Assembly: GCA_943324725.2 (NCBI GenBank)
Contig: CALPMR020000005.1
Coordinates: 1-33,213 of the forward strand
DNA: 33,213 nt
From: Bordetella parapertussis
GTDB taxonomy: Bacteria > Cyanobacteriota > Cyanobacteriia > PCC-6307 > Cyanobiaceae
Direction: 5' to 3'
Shown here: in pieces, positions 25,450 to 33,213 of the stretch
Layout of the letters: every line of letters starts with the position of its first letter
How positions within the stretch are numbered: the first letter of the stretch is position 1
The notes under the pieces: generated by a model
Database searches by the model: none
Told to the model about the DNA's origin: nothing
The model's input: the letters and a program-made list of their open reading frames with translations, nothing else
Position numbers and translations under genes: made by a program

Positions 25450-27978
25450 GTGGCCAGCCGCTCCTTGTCCCTCTCCGTTTCCGTGGTCATGCCCTCGCTG
25501 GGGCAGGGAACCTGGATCGCAGAGGCGATTGCATCGGTGTTGCAGGAGCCCGATGTGCCGCTGGAACTGATCGTGGCCGATGGCGGTTCCAGCGACGACA
25601 CCCTGGCCATCCTTGCCGCCATCGCGACGAACGAGCCGCGGCTGCGCTGGTTCTCCAGCCCTGACAACGGCCCAGCAGAGGCTCTCAACCGCGCCCTGGC
25701 CCTGACCCGCGGCACCTTGATCGGCTGGCTCAATGCCGACGATCGGCTGCTGCCCGGCGCCTTGAGCAGGGCTGTGGAAGCGATGCGGCTGCATCCTCAA
25801 TGGCTGATGCTCTACGGGGAGGGAGAGCATGTCGACGCTGAAGGACGCTTCCTTGAGACCTACCCCACCTGGCCCCCTGCCTGTGGTTTGGCCGGATTCT
25901 GGGACCACTGCTACATCTGCCAGCCGACGGTGCTCTGGCGGCGCACCCTTTCGTTGCGACTGGGGCCGTTCGACACCAATCTGAAGACAGCCTTCGACTT
26001 CGACTACTGGCTGCGGGCCTTTGCCGCCGTCCCTGACCGCATTGGCTATCTGCCGCACCGCCAGGCCCAGACGCGATTGCATGACGCCACCATCAGCCGC
26101 AGCCGTCGTGCCCTGGTGCTTCAGGAAGCGCTGCAACTCACCCATCGCACCTTCGGCTGCGCTGCTCCCCATCTGATCGACAACTATGCCCTTGAGCTGC
26201 ATCGCAGCAAGCGGGACCCGGCAGAGGAGCGGGACATCGCAGCAGCCCAGGAACGGGCCATCCGGGAGGCCGAATCCTGGCTGGCAGCCGGGGCGGCGGC
26301 CGATCTGCGCAGCCGCTGGCAGCTGGATCCGCTGACAGCTCCGCTGCGCCAGGCGATCGAACGCTGCTGCGAAGACCTCGCTCTGCCCCAGCGCCTGAGT
26401 GTGCGCCTGATCGCCGCTGTGCACCCGGAACTGCTGGAGCTGGCCGACGCTCCCCCGGCTGCCGCCCATACCCGCCTCTTGCACTGGCTGCTCCTGCGCG
26501 CCTGGGGCAAATGCCAGCTCCTGCGGCAGGATCAGGAGCTCTGGCAGGCGGTGGCAGCCCAGGAGCCGCCACTGGCCGTGGCGCTCCCCGCCCTGGTCCT
26601 CTGGCACCAGGATGGTGAGCTGCAACGACAACAGCCCCTGCCCCAGGCCGCCACCGCGTTTTCCCTCTGGTGGCAGCGAAGCGCCGAGCAGCTGCTGAAG
26701 CCGGTGCACTTGGATGCCCGGGGCGACCTTCTCGCCAGTCCGCCCACTGACCCCACGATCGCCTTCCAGCACCGTCCCTTCGGGGTCAACCTGATTGGCC
26801 ATGCCGTGGAAACGCTCGGCGTGGCGGAGGATCTGCGCATGGCAGCCAGAGCCCTGGAGGCCGCCGGCGTCCCCTGGGAGCTGGTTCCCATCGCCAATCC
26901 TGGTGCCGCCGAAGGCCATGACCATGACGTCCCGCCCTCCCGCCAGGCGGCGCCGAACAGCTGGGGGCGCTATGCCTTCACCCTGGTGCTCCTGGCACCG
27001 GCGGACCACGCTGCCCTGCTGGCCCGCGAGGGATTCGGAATCGTCGAGGGGCGCTACACGATCGCCGCCTGGCCCTGGGAGACAGATCTGTGGCCAACAC
27101 CTTGGGCCGTGCTGCCGGAGGTGGTGGATGAGATGTGGGCCAATTCCAGCCTGATTGAAACGGCACTCAAGCCGGCAGCGAGCGCCAGCGGCAAACCCCT
27201 GCTGGCCTTGCCCCCCGCCGTCGCCGTGGATCGGCCCATCCCCTGCCCGCAGGAACGCAAGGATCTGCGGCAACAGCACGGGCTACCCGTGGACAGCGTG
27301 CTGTTCGGCTATGGATTTGACCCCCGCTCCTGGCTGGCCCGCAAGAATCCGCAGGGATTGATCGAGGCCTTCCAGCGGGCCTTCCCTGCTGAGGCGAGGG
27401 AACGGGACAGGCCTGCAGTGAGCCTGTTGCTGAAAACCCTGCCGCTGGCGGATCCCAGGCCCGAATGGCAGGTGCTGCGCGAACGGATCGCACAGGACCA
27501 GCGCATTCATCTGATCGAAGCGGATCTGCCCAGGGCGGAGCTTCTCGATCTGCTCGCCTGCTGCGACGTCTATGTCTCCCTGCATCGCTCGGAAGGCTTC
27601 GGCCGCACCCTGGCGGAAGCGCTGCAGCTGGGCCTGACGGTGATCGCCAGCGACCATGGCGGCAACAGGGATTTTTGCCACAGCTCGATGGCCTTGGCCG
27701 TGCCGTGTCTACGCCGTCCGATCGGAGCCGAGGACTACCCGCACCCCCAGGGACAGAGCTGGGGAGAGCCCGACCTGGAAACCGCGGTGACCCTGATGCG
27801 GCAACAGGCGCAACGGTGCCGCAGCGGCGCCGAGCCAGTGGCCCGGGAGCTGATCGAAGCCGAGCGGCTAAGGTTCTCGCCTGGCGTCGTCGGTGAGCGC
27901 TACCGGGCAAGGCTTCAGCAGCTGTGGCTGGACCGTGCGTGCCTCTCTGAGCACCTGGCCGCCCGCCAGGGCCCCTGA
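25450..27978 (+). CDS. GT2-GT4 fusion glycosyltransferase
   Basis: The 842-residue product joins two transferases. Residues 8-220 are a GT2 (GT-A) domain with SVVMPSLGQGTWIAEAIASV, DGGSSDDT (44-51) and the DxD-type NADD (95-98), then a C-terminal acceptor region (FDFDYWLRAF). Residues about 230-430 are a helical linker. Residues about 443-820 are a GT4 (GT-B) domain: FGVNLIGHAVETLGVAEDLR at its start, GYGFDPRSWLARKNPQGLIEAF, and RSEGFGRTLAEALQLG (about 713-728) with the E-x7-E pattern. Two transfers in one polypeptide suggest sequential addition of two sugars to one acceptor. The start is GTG 25450, chosen because it directly precedes the first strand of the GT2 fold. Strongly GC-rich, unlike the preceding block. 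Confidence 0.9.
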   Translation: MASRSLSLSVSVVMPSLGQGTWIAEAIASVLQEPDVPLELIVADGGSSDDTLAILAAIATNEPRLRWFSSPDNGPAEALNRALALTRGTLIGWLNADDRLLPGALSRAVEAMRLHPQWLMLYGEGEHVDAEGRFLETYPTWPPACGLAGFWDHCYICQPTVLWRRTLSLRLGPFDTNLKTAFDFDYWLRAFAAVPDRIGYLPHRQAQTRLHDATISRSRRALVLQEALQLTHRTFGCAAPHLIDNYALELHRSKRDPAEERDIAAAQERAIREAESWLAAGAAADLRSRWQLDPLTAPLRQAIERCCEDLALPQRLSVRLIAAVHPELLELADAPPAAAHTRLLHWLLLRAWGKCQLLRQDQELWQAVAAQEPPLAVALPALVLWHQDGELQRQQPLPQAATAFSLWWQRSAEQLLKPVHLDARGDLLASPPTDPTIAFQHRPFGVNLIGHAVETLGVAEDLRMAARALEAAGVPWELVPIANPGAAEGHDHDVPPSRQAAPNSWGRYAFTLVLLAPADHAALLAREGFGIVEGRYTIAAWPWETDLWPTPWAVLPEVVDEMWANSSLIETALKPAASASGKPLLALPPAVAVDRPIPCPQERKDLRQQHGLPVDSVLFGYGFDPRSWLARKNPQGLIEAFQRAFPAEARERDRPAVSLLLKTLPLADPRPEWQVLRERIAQDQRIHLIEADLPRAELLDLLACCDVYVSLHRSEGFGRTLAEALQLGLTVIASDHGGNRDFCHSSMALAVPCLRRPIGAEDYPHPQGQSWGEPDLETAVTLMRQQAQRCRSGAEPVARELIEAERLRFSPGVVGERYRARLQQLWLDRACLSEHLAARQGP

Positions 27979-28021
27979 CCGGCGGCTCCTGGCAGCCTGA
28001 ATCCGGGAGATCAGGGCCGCT

Positions 28022-28879
28022 TCAGGGCAGCTCCGCATCCACGGGCGATGGGGCCGTGAGATTGCTGCGCAGGGTGGAACGCAGGATGTTGTTGTCAAAA
28101 CGCAGCCGATCCCGTTCCTGTTCCAGCTCAAGGCGCTGGCGATCGGCTTCCGCCAGCTGCCTTGTCATCTGATCGAGGCACTCCTCCAGCCGGACCCGTT
28201 GCTCCTCCAGCCAGGCCCGACGATCAATCTGCCAGACAGGATCGCTGCCGATCGGCGCCACAGCCTCAAAGCCCGCCTCGAGCAGATGGGTATGGAGCGC
28301 CTGCCGCTGCGGGGCGCTCGACCGTCCCAGAGGGGTCCAGCGAATCTGCAGGAAGCGCTGCAGCCAGTCCTTACAGCCGCTCAGCAGTTCAAGTGGATCG
28401 GGGCCGAGCAGGTGCAGCCGACCGGGAGCCGAACGCACGTTCACCTGCAGCTGGGGATCGGACTCCACCCAGCGCCGCAGCACCCCATCCAGCCGTACCC
28501 GCATCCGCAGGCTGGAACCGAGCAGCTGCAGATTGGGATGATGGAGCAGCAACGCCTCCGGGGTCAGATTGCCGTTGTGGCGTGGATCGCTGTAGACCCG
28601 CCAGCAACTCTGGCGATCCTCCGGCCCCAGCCAGGCGGCCTGCAGTGTGAGCCCCTGCCAGGCCGGCCCCCGCAGCTGATCAGCCAAGCTCTCGGCCACC
28701 GCAGGATCTTGCGGTAGCAACAGCACCGGATCACGACTGGGCAACCGTTCCAGAAACAGCTCGCAGGGGGCGCGGCCTGCCAGCACCTGCCAGCTGGTTC
28801 CCTGCGACCGCGGAAGTTGACGGGTCACCGGCAGCTTGTGGCGTTGATCTTGACAGGACTCTAGGCAGTCCGTCATCAA
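28022..28879 (-). CDS. Degenerate FkbM-like domain with a C-terminal coiled coil
   Basis: The 285-residue product has two parts. Residues about 25-215 resemble the later half of FkbM-type methyltransferase domains: WRVYSDPRHNGNLTPEAL, LRMRVRLDGVLRRWVES, RLHLLGPDPLELLSGCKDW and a final LLEAGFEAVAPIGSDPVW. The glycine-rich SAM-binding motif expected near the start is not visible, so it may be inactive. Residues about 217-270 form a coiled coil (LEEQRVRLEECLDQMTRQLA and onward). The resemblance is from pattern memory, so moderate. It is convergent with the GT2-GT4 gene (43-base gap) and divergent from the coiled-coil gene at 28975. A glycan-cluster scaffold role would be inference. Confidence 0.55.
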   Translation of the reverse strand: MMTDCLESCQDQRHKLPVTRQLPRSQGTSWQVLAGRAPCELFLERLPSRDPVLLLPQDPAVAESLADQLRGPAWQGLTLQAAWLGPEDRQSCWRVYSDPRHNGNLTPEALLLHHPNLQLLGSSLRMRVRLDGVLRRWVESDPQLQVNVRSAPGRLHLLGPDPLELLSGCKDWLQRFLQIRWTPLGRSSAPQRQALHTHLLEAGFEAVAPIGSDPVWQIDRRAWLEEQRVRLEECLDQMTRQLAEADRQRLELEQERDRLRFDNNILRSTLRSNLTAPSPVDAELP

Positions 28880-28974
28880 CGAAAGCCAGCGGTTCGGCAG
28901 GAAAACCTGCCGCCATTCCTAAGCTCAGGCAGCTCCGGGGTTCGACCGGAATCAGTGCAGCCAACGCCACCGTC

Positions 28975-30138
28975 ATGCCAACCGATTCAACGCTGTTGGT
29001 GCTTGTGTCCCGCCCGGAGATCCCCTGGCCGCTCGCCATTGCCGAGCGGGCCATGGCGATCTGGCTTCCCGACGAACTGATCGCGGATGGCCAGGCGGAC
29101 CCCCGGCCCCACTGGCTCGGCTACGCCAGCGCGATCGACAGCGTCAACGCTGTTGGTGACTGGCGTGACGCCGCAACCCTGCGAAGCTTCCTCGAGGACT
29201 GGCGGCGGGACTCCGAGCGGCTCCTGAGCCTGTGGCGAAACGATCCCAAGCGCTTCCGACTGCTGAACCTGGCCCGGCTGAGCCCCGAAGCGGTGCAGCG
29301 ACTCCTGGACGGCGTCAGCGACGCGGCTGCGGAGACTGGGGATTCACACCAGAGGGAACGAGCCAGAACGTCTGCCGATGCCCCTGGGGAGGAAGCCTTG
29401 GAAGCACGGATCCTGGAGGCAGAGGTCCTTGAGGCAGGCCTCCTCGCTGCGGCGCCGAACCCGCTGATCCCTGAGCTGCCTGGCCGCCAACAGGCTCTTG
29501 CCACATCAGATCCACGGCTGGCCTGCTACTTAGAGCGTCGCGAGGATCTCCATGAGCTCTACGCCGAGCTGGAAAGCTGCGCCGATCTGCTCGGCCGCGA
29601 ACCCGAGTACCAGGCTGGCGCCGACCGTGTGGACCCTGAAGCGGCCGCCGAACTGTTGCTGCAGGCCTGGGAGGGACGCCAGCTGGCCGCTAGGCAGGAG
29701 GCTGAACTCGCGGAGCTGCAGCAAAACCACCAGGCCCTGCAGACCAGGCTGAGCCGCCGGGAGGCCGAGCTGGTCCGTCGGGCCCTGGCAATCGAAGAAG
29801 ACCTCAGCAACAGCGTCGAACTGCTGGAACTTCAGTTGCAACAGGTGCAACAGGAGTTGCGCATCGTCGAGCAGGAGCGCTGCCAGAGCCTGGCGCGCCA
29901 ACAGGAGCAATCGCAACAGCTGGAGCGATTGCTGCCGATGGAGCAGGCACTGCGGCAGAGCCAGGCGCGCGAACAGGAACGATCGCAACAACAGCAACGC
30001 CTGACCCTGCTCGAACAGGAGAATCAGCGCCTGTTCCTGGCCCTGGGTGGCGGCGATTGCCTGGAGCGCAGCCAGATTCCGCTCACGGTTGAGCTGATGC
30101 GCCGCAGGCTTCAGTTGAACGGCTCAGCGTCCAGCTGA
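28975..30138 (+). CDS. Unknown coiled-coil protein with a conserved-looking N-terminal domain
   Basis: Residues 1-110 look like a folded domain (LLVLVSRPEIPWPLAIAER; LRSFLEDWRRDSERLLSLWR; RFRLLNLARLSPEAVQRLL). It loosely recalls the region downstream of the nucleotide-binding loop in sulfotransferase-like proteins of surface-polysaccharide clusters, but no PAPS-binding motif is present. An acidic Ala/Glu-rich stretch (about 120-170) follows, then an extended coiled coil from about 220 to 360 (many Glu-Leu-Gln-Arg heptads, ending LLEQENQRLFLAL). I cannot assign a family. It is divergent from the FkbM-like coiled-coil gene across 95 bases and overlaps the convergent GT2 gene by 28 bases at its 3' end. 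Coding character is clear; function is unknown. Confidence 0.6.
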   Translation: MPTDSTLLVLVSRPEIPWPLAIAERAMAIWLPDELIADGQADPRPHWLGYASAIDSVNAVGDWRDAATLRSFLEDWRRDSERLLSLWRNDPKRFRLLNLARLSPEAVQRLLDGVSDAAAETGDSHQRERARTSADAPGEEALEARILEAEVLEAGLLAAAPNPLIPELPGRQQALATSDPRLACYLERREDLHELYAELESCADLLGREPEYQAGADRVDPEAAAELLLQAWEGRQLAARQEAELAELQQNHQALQTRLSRREAELVRRALAIEEDLSNSVELLELQLQQVQQELRIVEQERCQSLARQQEQSQQLERLLPMEQALRQSQAREQERSQQQQRLTLLEQENQRLFLALGGGDCLERSQIPLTVELMRRRLQLNGSASS

Positions 30139-31205
30139 TCGGCCACCACCCAGTCAGTCAGCCAGAGGCGCCGCCAATGACCGCCGGGATGCTCCTGGAA
30201 ACGACGTCGACTGAAGTACCAAAGCCGATTGAGCTGGAAACTGGCGCCATTCCATTGGCGCAATCGATCATCATCGGCCAGGGTGGCACTGCAGCTGGGG
30301 TTGGCCAGCTGCATCGGCTCCAGCCAGGGCCCTTGGCTGATGCACTCAATCTGGGGATCGGCCGCCAGGCGCTCCCGATAATCCAGATCCTCAAAATAAG
30401 CCGGATGAAAGGCCTGCTCAAACCAGCCGATACGGTTCCAGGCCAGAGCGGTGATCAAGAAGGCCGAGAAGGCGGCGGACCCGTCCAGCAGACCCAGCCA
30501 CTGGGGACACTTCGGATCGATCCGCTGCAGAGCCAGCTCGAGGGCACCGGAAGCCAGCACCACATCGTGGTTGAGCATCAGGCAGAACGAGGCCTGGGGA
30601 AATGATCGCAGAATCAGATTCCAGCTGGCAGCCACGCCGAGATTGGCGAACGGCCGAGCAATGCGCACCCTGTCCACCCATGGGTGGCCGTGACGTTCCA
30701 GGCCTGCCAGCAGATCAGCCACAGGACCAGGTCCGCCGCTGTTATCGACAAGAGCCAGGGTGCCGATGCGGCAGCTCAGGCTGGCCAGCAGGCGCTCCAG
30801 ATGATCAGCCCCATTGAGAATCGGGACACCCAGCAGCGGCACAGCCACCCCGGCGGGCGGCAGGGGCGGTGACAGGAGCTCCAGGCTCGTCCAGAAATGT
30901 TCCAGCAGCTCCTGGGCGGACGTCCGCTCGACCACATCGGCCAGGCGCTCCCACAGCAACGGCCGCTTGGCCCGCTGCCGCAGGGGCAGGGCCGTGAGTT
31001 CCAGCCGGTAGTGCTCCAACCAGCGGCGCATGCAGGACACCGCTTCCGGCAACAGAGCCAGATCGAGCAAACAGCGAATTTCCTCGGCCCGTCGTGCATC
31101 GCCGCGGGCCGGGCCGCTGCGGTCGGCCTGTTCCAGCAGCGCGCGGCCGAGCCGTGCCGCCTCGCGCCTGCAGGCGGCGATGGGATCATCAGCATCGCGA
31201 GCCAT
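30111..31205 (-). CDS. GT2 family glycosyltransferase with helical N-terminal extension
   Basis: The 364-residue product begins with about 115 helical residues (LLDLALLPEAVSCMRRWLEH), followed by a GT-A domain: VPLLGVPILNGADHLERLLASL (122-143), TLALVDNSGG (149-158), ANLGVAASWNLIL (187-199), the metal-site variant LNHDVVL (211-217) and YFEDLDYRERL (270-280), the acceptor/catalytic block typical of rhamnosyl-type GT2 enzymes. A basic C-terminus (RLWYFSRRRFQEHPGG) follows. It should add a sugar to a cell-surface glycan in the cytosol. Its 3' end overlaps the convergent coiled-coil gene by 28 bases; the sulfotransferase gene lies upstream with a 59-base gap, so the two probably share a transcript. 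Confidence 0.85.
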   Translation of the reverse strand: MARDADDPIAACRREAARLGRALLEQADRSGPARGDARRAEEIRCLLDLALLPEAVSCMRRWLEHYRLELTALPLRQRAKRPLLWERLADVVERTSAQELLEHFWTSLELLSPPLPPAGVAVPLLGVPILNGADHLERLLASLSCRIGTLALVDNSGGPGPVADLLAGLERHGHPWVDRVRIARPFANLGVAASWNLILRSFPQASFCLMLNHDVVLASGALELALQRIDPKCPQWLGLLDGSAAFSAFLITALAWNRIGWFEQAFHPAYFEDLDYRERLAADPQIECISQGPWLEPMQLANPSCSATLADDDRLRQWNGASFQLNRLWYFSRRRFQEHPGGHWRRLWLTDWVVADQLDAEPFN

Positions 31206-31264
31206 TCAGGGCCACCGGAGGGGCGAAGCCTAGACAGGCCGGCCTGACTGGGCAGCCGGCGGCA

Positions 31265-31924
31265 TCAATACCCAAAAGCGGCAAGATCGTCCGCAAATGT
31301 TTCAGCCACCAGGCGGCGCAGACGCTCGCTCCAGATCCCGGGCCCGCCATCGCTGACCTGCTGGATATGACAGGAGCCAAGCCTGAAGCCAAGACGCTGG
31401 GACAGGGACAGCATCGCCTCCTGGCGACGCTCAAACTGAAACACCTGATCGACAAGCGACTGGCCGGCAGGATCCTGCAGGAAATCGAGACAGGACATGG
31501 CGCTGGGTGGGTAGGCAAACAACGGCGAAGGCTCTCCCTGGCAACGATGACGATGCAAAGCCTCGAGATAGGCCTCAAAACTGAGATCAAGGCGGCGGGA
31601 GGCGAAGCGTGAACAGCGCCAGGCGTAAAACGAGTACTGCCGGTCCCAGGGATTGCGCACGATCGAGAAGCGATAGAGCGCGTCCCAGGTGAGGGGATCC
31701 AATCGCTGCTGCCATTGGGCAGCCGTGAGGTGATCCTCATAGCCCTGGCAATCGCCACTGGCATCTTGCGTCACATTGGCCTTGCCGAAAGGGAAGCCAA
31801 AATGCGCCGCCAGCTCGGTGCGAATCGAACTGGAGCTGGTGCGGGGAATATCCACAAACAGCACCCCGGCACGTTGCAGAGCCGTGGCCAGAGGCTCCTG
31901 GGCAGGGGTGGAGAGTTCTGACAT
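31265..31924 (-). CDS. Sulfotransferase family protein
   Basis: From ATG 31924 the product has 219 residues (start MSELSTPAQE). VLFVDIPRTSSSSIRTEL (about 21-38) is the 5'-phosphosulfate-binding loop and FSIVRNPWDRQYSFYAWR (about 86-103) the 3'-phosphate-binding strand-loop typical of sulfotransferases that use PAPS on carbohydrate acceptors. The C-terminal half contains FQFERRQEAMLSLSQRLGF, as in this family. A longer frame starts at 32044, but its 40 extra residues are Arg/Ser-rich and overlap the divergent GT10 gene, so I reject them. It should sulfate a surface glycan, and its position beside glycosyltransferases supports this; the sugar and position are unknown. Confidence 0.8.
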   Translation of the reverse strand: MSELSTPAQEPLATALQRAGVLFVDIPRTSSSSIRTELAAHFGFPFGKANVTQDASGDCQGYEDHLTAAQWQQRLDPLTWDALYRFSIVRNPWDRQYSFYAWRCSRFASRRLDLSFEAYLEALHRHRCQGEPSPLFAYPPSAMSCLDFLQDPAGQSLVDQVFQFERRQEAMLSLSQRLGFRLGSCHIQQVSDGGPGIWSERLRRLVAETFADDLAAFGY

Positions 31925-32043
31925 CACCGAGAGCGGGGCCGGGATGGCACGGGCGGGAAAGCCAGCGATGCGGCGCCAGAATGATCTTGGCAGTGCCAGG
32001 CTGCGAACGGCACTTCTACGATGGGAGCTGGAGCCCCGGTGCA

Positions 32044-33015
32044 ATGACTGATCTGGCCGGAGCGGCTGAGAAATCGCGCCTTCTGCGCCTCGCCTTCAGC
32101 GACTTCCCCGGTCGCTTCAATCCCGATCGGCTGCTGGCACTGTTGCAGAACCAGTTCGCCGTCGAGGAAGTGAATCAAGATCCCGACTATGTGATCCATT
32201 CGGTCTTTGGCTACGAATTCCTGCGTCATGAAAGCGCCATTCGAATTGCCTTCATCGGCGAGAATGTACGACCAGATTTCAATCTCAGCGATTACGCCTT
32301 TGGCTATGACTGGTTGCAGTTCGGAGATCGCTACCAGCGGGCACCGAATTTCTTACTCTACCCGTCCTGGCAACTACTGCTGCAAAATTCACAAAGTGAA
32401 GCGGCACCAGCAGCCAAAATCAGGCCACCAGGATTTTGCGCCTTTCTCTATAGCAACACCCAGGCCCAGCCGATGCGCGATCAGCTCTTGGATCGCCTGG
32501 CGGAGATCGCCCCGGTGGATTCGGCCGGCGGCCATCGCCGCAACATGGCAGCGCTGGCGGTGAAGGCCTATGCCTCCGGTTGGGAAGAGGCCGCCCTGGA
32601 GTGGTTTCGCCACTACCGGTTTGTGATCAGTGTCGAGAATAGTTCCACACCCGGCTATACCACGGAAAAAATTGTACAAGCCCTGGCAGCGGGATCAATC
32701 CCGATTTATCACGGCGATCCATATATTGAGCGCGTCTTCAATCCTGAACGCATGATCAATGTGCATCGGCTTGGACTGGAGGGTGCCATTGCCAAAGTCC
32801 AAGAATTGGAAGCTGATCCACAGGCCTACGCTGCCGTGGTGGCCCAGACCCCTTTCACAGGCGGCGCCGCACCGAGAGATCACTCTCTGGAACATCTGCT
32901 CGCTGGTTTCAGCCATATCTTCCGCCAGACACCCGAACAAGCCAAGCGGCGAACCCAACATTTCTGGGGCCCGATCTACGAACAACGGCATCGCGCCGCC
33001 TTTTGTGCCCAATAA
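32044..33015 (+). CDS. GT10 family glycosyltransferase (alpha-1,3/4-fucosyltransferase type)
   Basis: From ATG 32044 the product has 323 residues. The diagnostic block is ENSSTPGYTTEKIVQALAAG (198-217) followed by SIPIYHGDPYIERVF, the GDP-fucose site of GT10 enzymes, preceded by FCAFLYSNTQAQPMRDQLL (131-149). The N-half contains the family-style FIGENVRPDFNLSDYAFGYD (70-89). Such enzymes transfer fucose (or a related deoxyhexose) to GlcNAc-like acceptors of surface glycans. An upstream ATG at 31981 would add 21 residues and approach the sulfotransferase start; I prefer 32044 because the conserved fold begins right after it. Divergent from the sulfotransferase across about 120 bases, which may hold promoters for both. 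Donor identity is inferred from family only. Confidence 0.85.
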   Translation: MTDLAGAAEKSRLLRLAFSDFPGRFNPDRLLALLQNQFAVEEVNQDPDYVIHSVFGYEFLRHESAIRIAFIGENVRPDFNLSDYAFGYDWLQFGDRYQRAPNFLLYPSWQLLLQNSQSEAAPAAKIRPPGFCAFLYSNTQAQPMRDQLLDRLAEIAPVDSAGGHRRNMAALAVKAYASGWEEAALEWFRHYRFVISVENSSTPGYTTEKIVQALAAGSIPIYHGDPYIERVFNPERMINVHRLGLEGAIAKVQELEADPQAYAAVVAQTPFTGGAAPRDHSLEHLLAGFSHIFRQTPEQAKRRTQHFWGPIYEQRHRAAFCAQ

Positions 33016-33041
33016 AAAGCCACCCCTGCATTGGGGGTGGC
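33014..33041 (-). terminator. Rho-independent terminator of the right-edge gene
   Basis: On the minus strand, GCCACCCC (33041-33034) pairs with GGGGTGGC (33026-33019) around a seven-base loop and is followed by five T residues (33018-33014). It ends the gene whose stop lies at 33083-33081 and slightly overlaps the 3' end of the GT10 gene region. There is no T-run on the plus side, so it is effectively one-directional. Confidence 0.85.
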
Positions 33042-33080
33042 CAGGATGAATGCGTCTCGATTCAACTGAGAGACTCGAAC

Positions 33081-33213
33081 TCAGACCTTGACAGAACGAC
33101 GGATACGCTGACGAAGACGGCGGGACCAACCGAAAGCGGCGCCGGCACCTAACAGAGGAAGCGGGCCAGGAGCATCGTCATAAGGGTTGGCAGCAGGCCC
33201 AGCAAGGTCTCTG
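33081..33213 (-). CDS. C-terminus of a PEP-CTERM-like surface/exported protein (5' end outside window)
   Basis: Only the last 44 codons are visible. The tail reads a Pro-rich motif PGPLPLLG, a short hydrophobic GAGAAFGW, then an Arg-rich end (SRRLRQRIRRSVKV, stop TGA). This order (short motif, hydrophobic stretch, basic tail) is that of exosortase-recognised PEP-CTERM signals in the compact form common in cyanobacteria, in which the motif is P-L-P-L rather than PEP. The protein is therefore likely exported by Sec and anchored or processed at the surface. Its N-terminus, signal peptide and function lie outside the window. An intrinsic terminator follows 40 bases after the stop. That the tail is coding is quite sure; the sorting assignment is by resemblance. 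Confidence 0.7.
   Translation of the reverse strand, partial: RDLAGPAANPYDDAPGPLPLLGAGAAFGWSRRLRQRIRRSVKV

Noticed and set aside
25378..27279. 633-codon minus-strand open frame opposite the GT2-GT4 gene
   Set aside because: It mirrors a well-supported plus-strand gene in GC-rich DNA and has the Gly/Gln-rich composition of antisense shadows.
31924..32044. N-terminal 40-residue extension of the sulfotransferase
   Set aside because: The extension is Arg/Ser-rich, overlaps the divergent GT10 gene region, and the fold begins after the ATG at 31924.
33060..33090. Possible tRNA-like sequence near GACTCGAACTCAGAC
   Set aside because: No acceptor stem or cloverleaf can be drawn; the bases are the 3' UTR and stop of the right-edge gene.
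1..33213. CRISPR array or intact insertion sequence
   Set aside because: No regularly spaced repeat-spacer pattern, no transposase motif and no paired terminal repeats with target duplication were seen.

Overview
The window looks like a picocyanobacterial chromosome (Synechococcus/Cyanobium-type), read from sequence only. The grounds are a ferredoxin-thioredoxin reductase variable subunit (a cyanobacterial/plastid protein), a pyrR-gpmI neighbourhood, HIP1 octamers (GCGATCGC at 8386, 14087 and 24741), a cyanobacterial-style PEP-CTERM-like sorting tail at the right edge, and generally GC-rich coding DNA with weak or absent Shine-Dalgarno sites.

Layout. Positions 1-4215 are housekeeping: the end of a helical hypothetical protein, ftrV, pyrR (minus strand) and gpmI (plus strand), with an unusually long gene-free gap between pyrR and gpmI. 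From about 4.3 kb to the right edge the window is a cell-surface accessory region. It opens with a leaderless, cysteine-free, RTX-like protein (4455-5408), then a TPR/GT9-like glycosyltransferase and a GT4 glycosyltransferase, and a protein built from two copies of an unnamed domain (9064-10197). Next is a minus-strand type I secretion operon: PpiC-type isomerase, HlyB-like ABC exporter with N-terminal cNMP-like and C39-like domains, HlyD adaptor, and a tightly coupled two-helix membrane protein.

The next block (about 15.8-24.6 kb) is clearly AT-richer than its flanks and holds a 1374-residue three-module glycosyltransferase, a methyltransferase-like protein, a GT-B glycosyltransferase and the C-terminal half of a pyruvyl-transferase-like protein. 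GC-rich DNA then returns with a GT2-GT4 fusion, two divergent coiled-coil proteins (one with an FkbM-like N-terminus), a GT2 enzyme, a sulfotransferase and a GT10 (fucosyltransferase-type) enzyme. The 3' end of a gene for a PEP-CTERM-like protein closes the window, with a clear terminator.

How it may work together (inference): the operon exports leaderless surface proteins, of which the RTX-like protein is a natural candidate, while the glycosyltransferases, sulfotransferase, pyruvyl-transferase-like and methyltransferase-like proteins build and decorate a surface glycan or glycosylate the exported protein. Least familiar are the duplicated GKM/LPxWL-domain protein, the coiled-coil pair, the small membrane protein coupled to hlyD, and the exporter's degenerate nucleotide-binding module. 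Several gene-poor stretches carry no recognisable gene and may contain decayed remnants.
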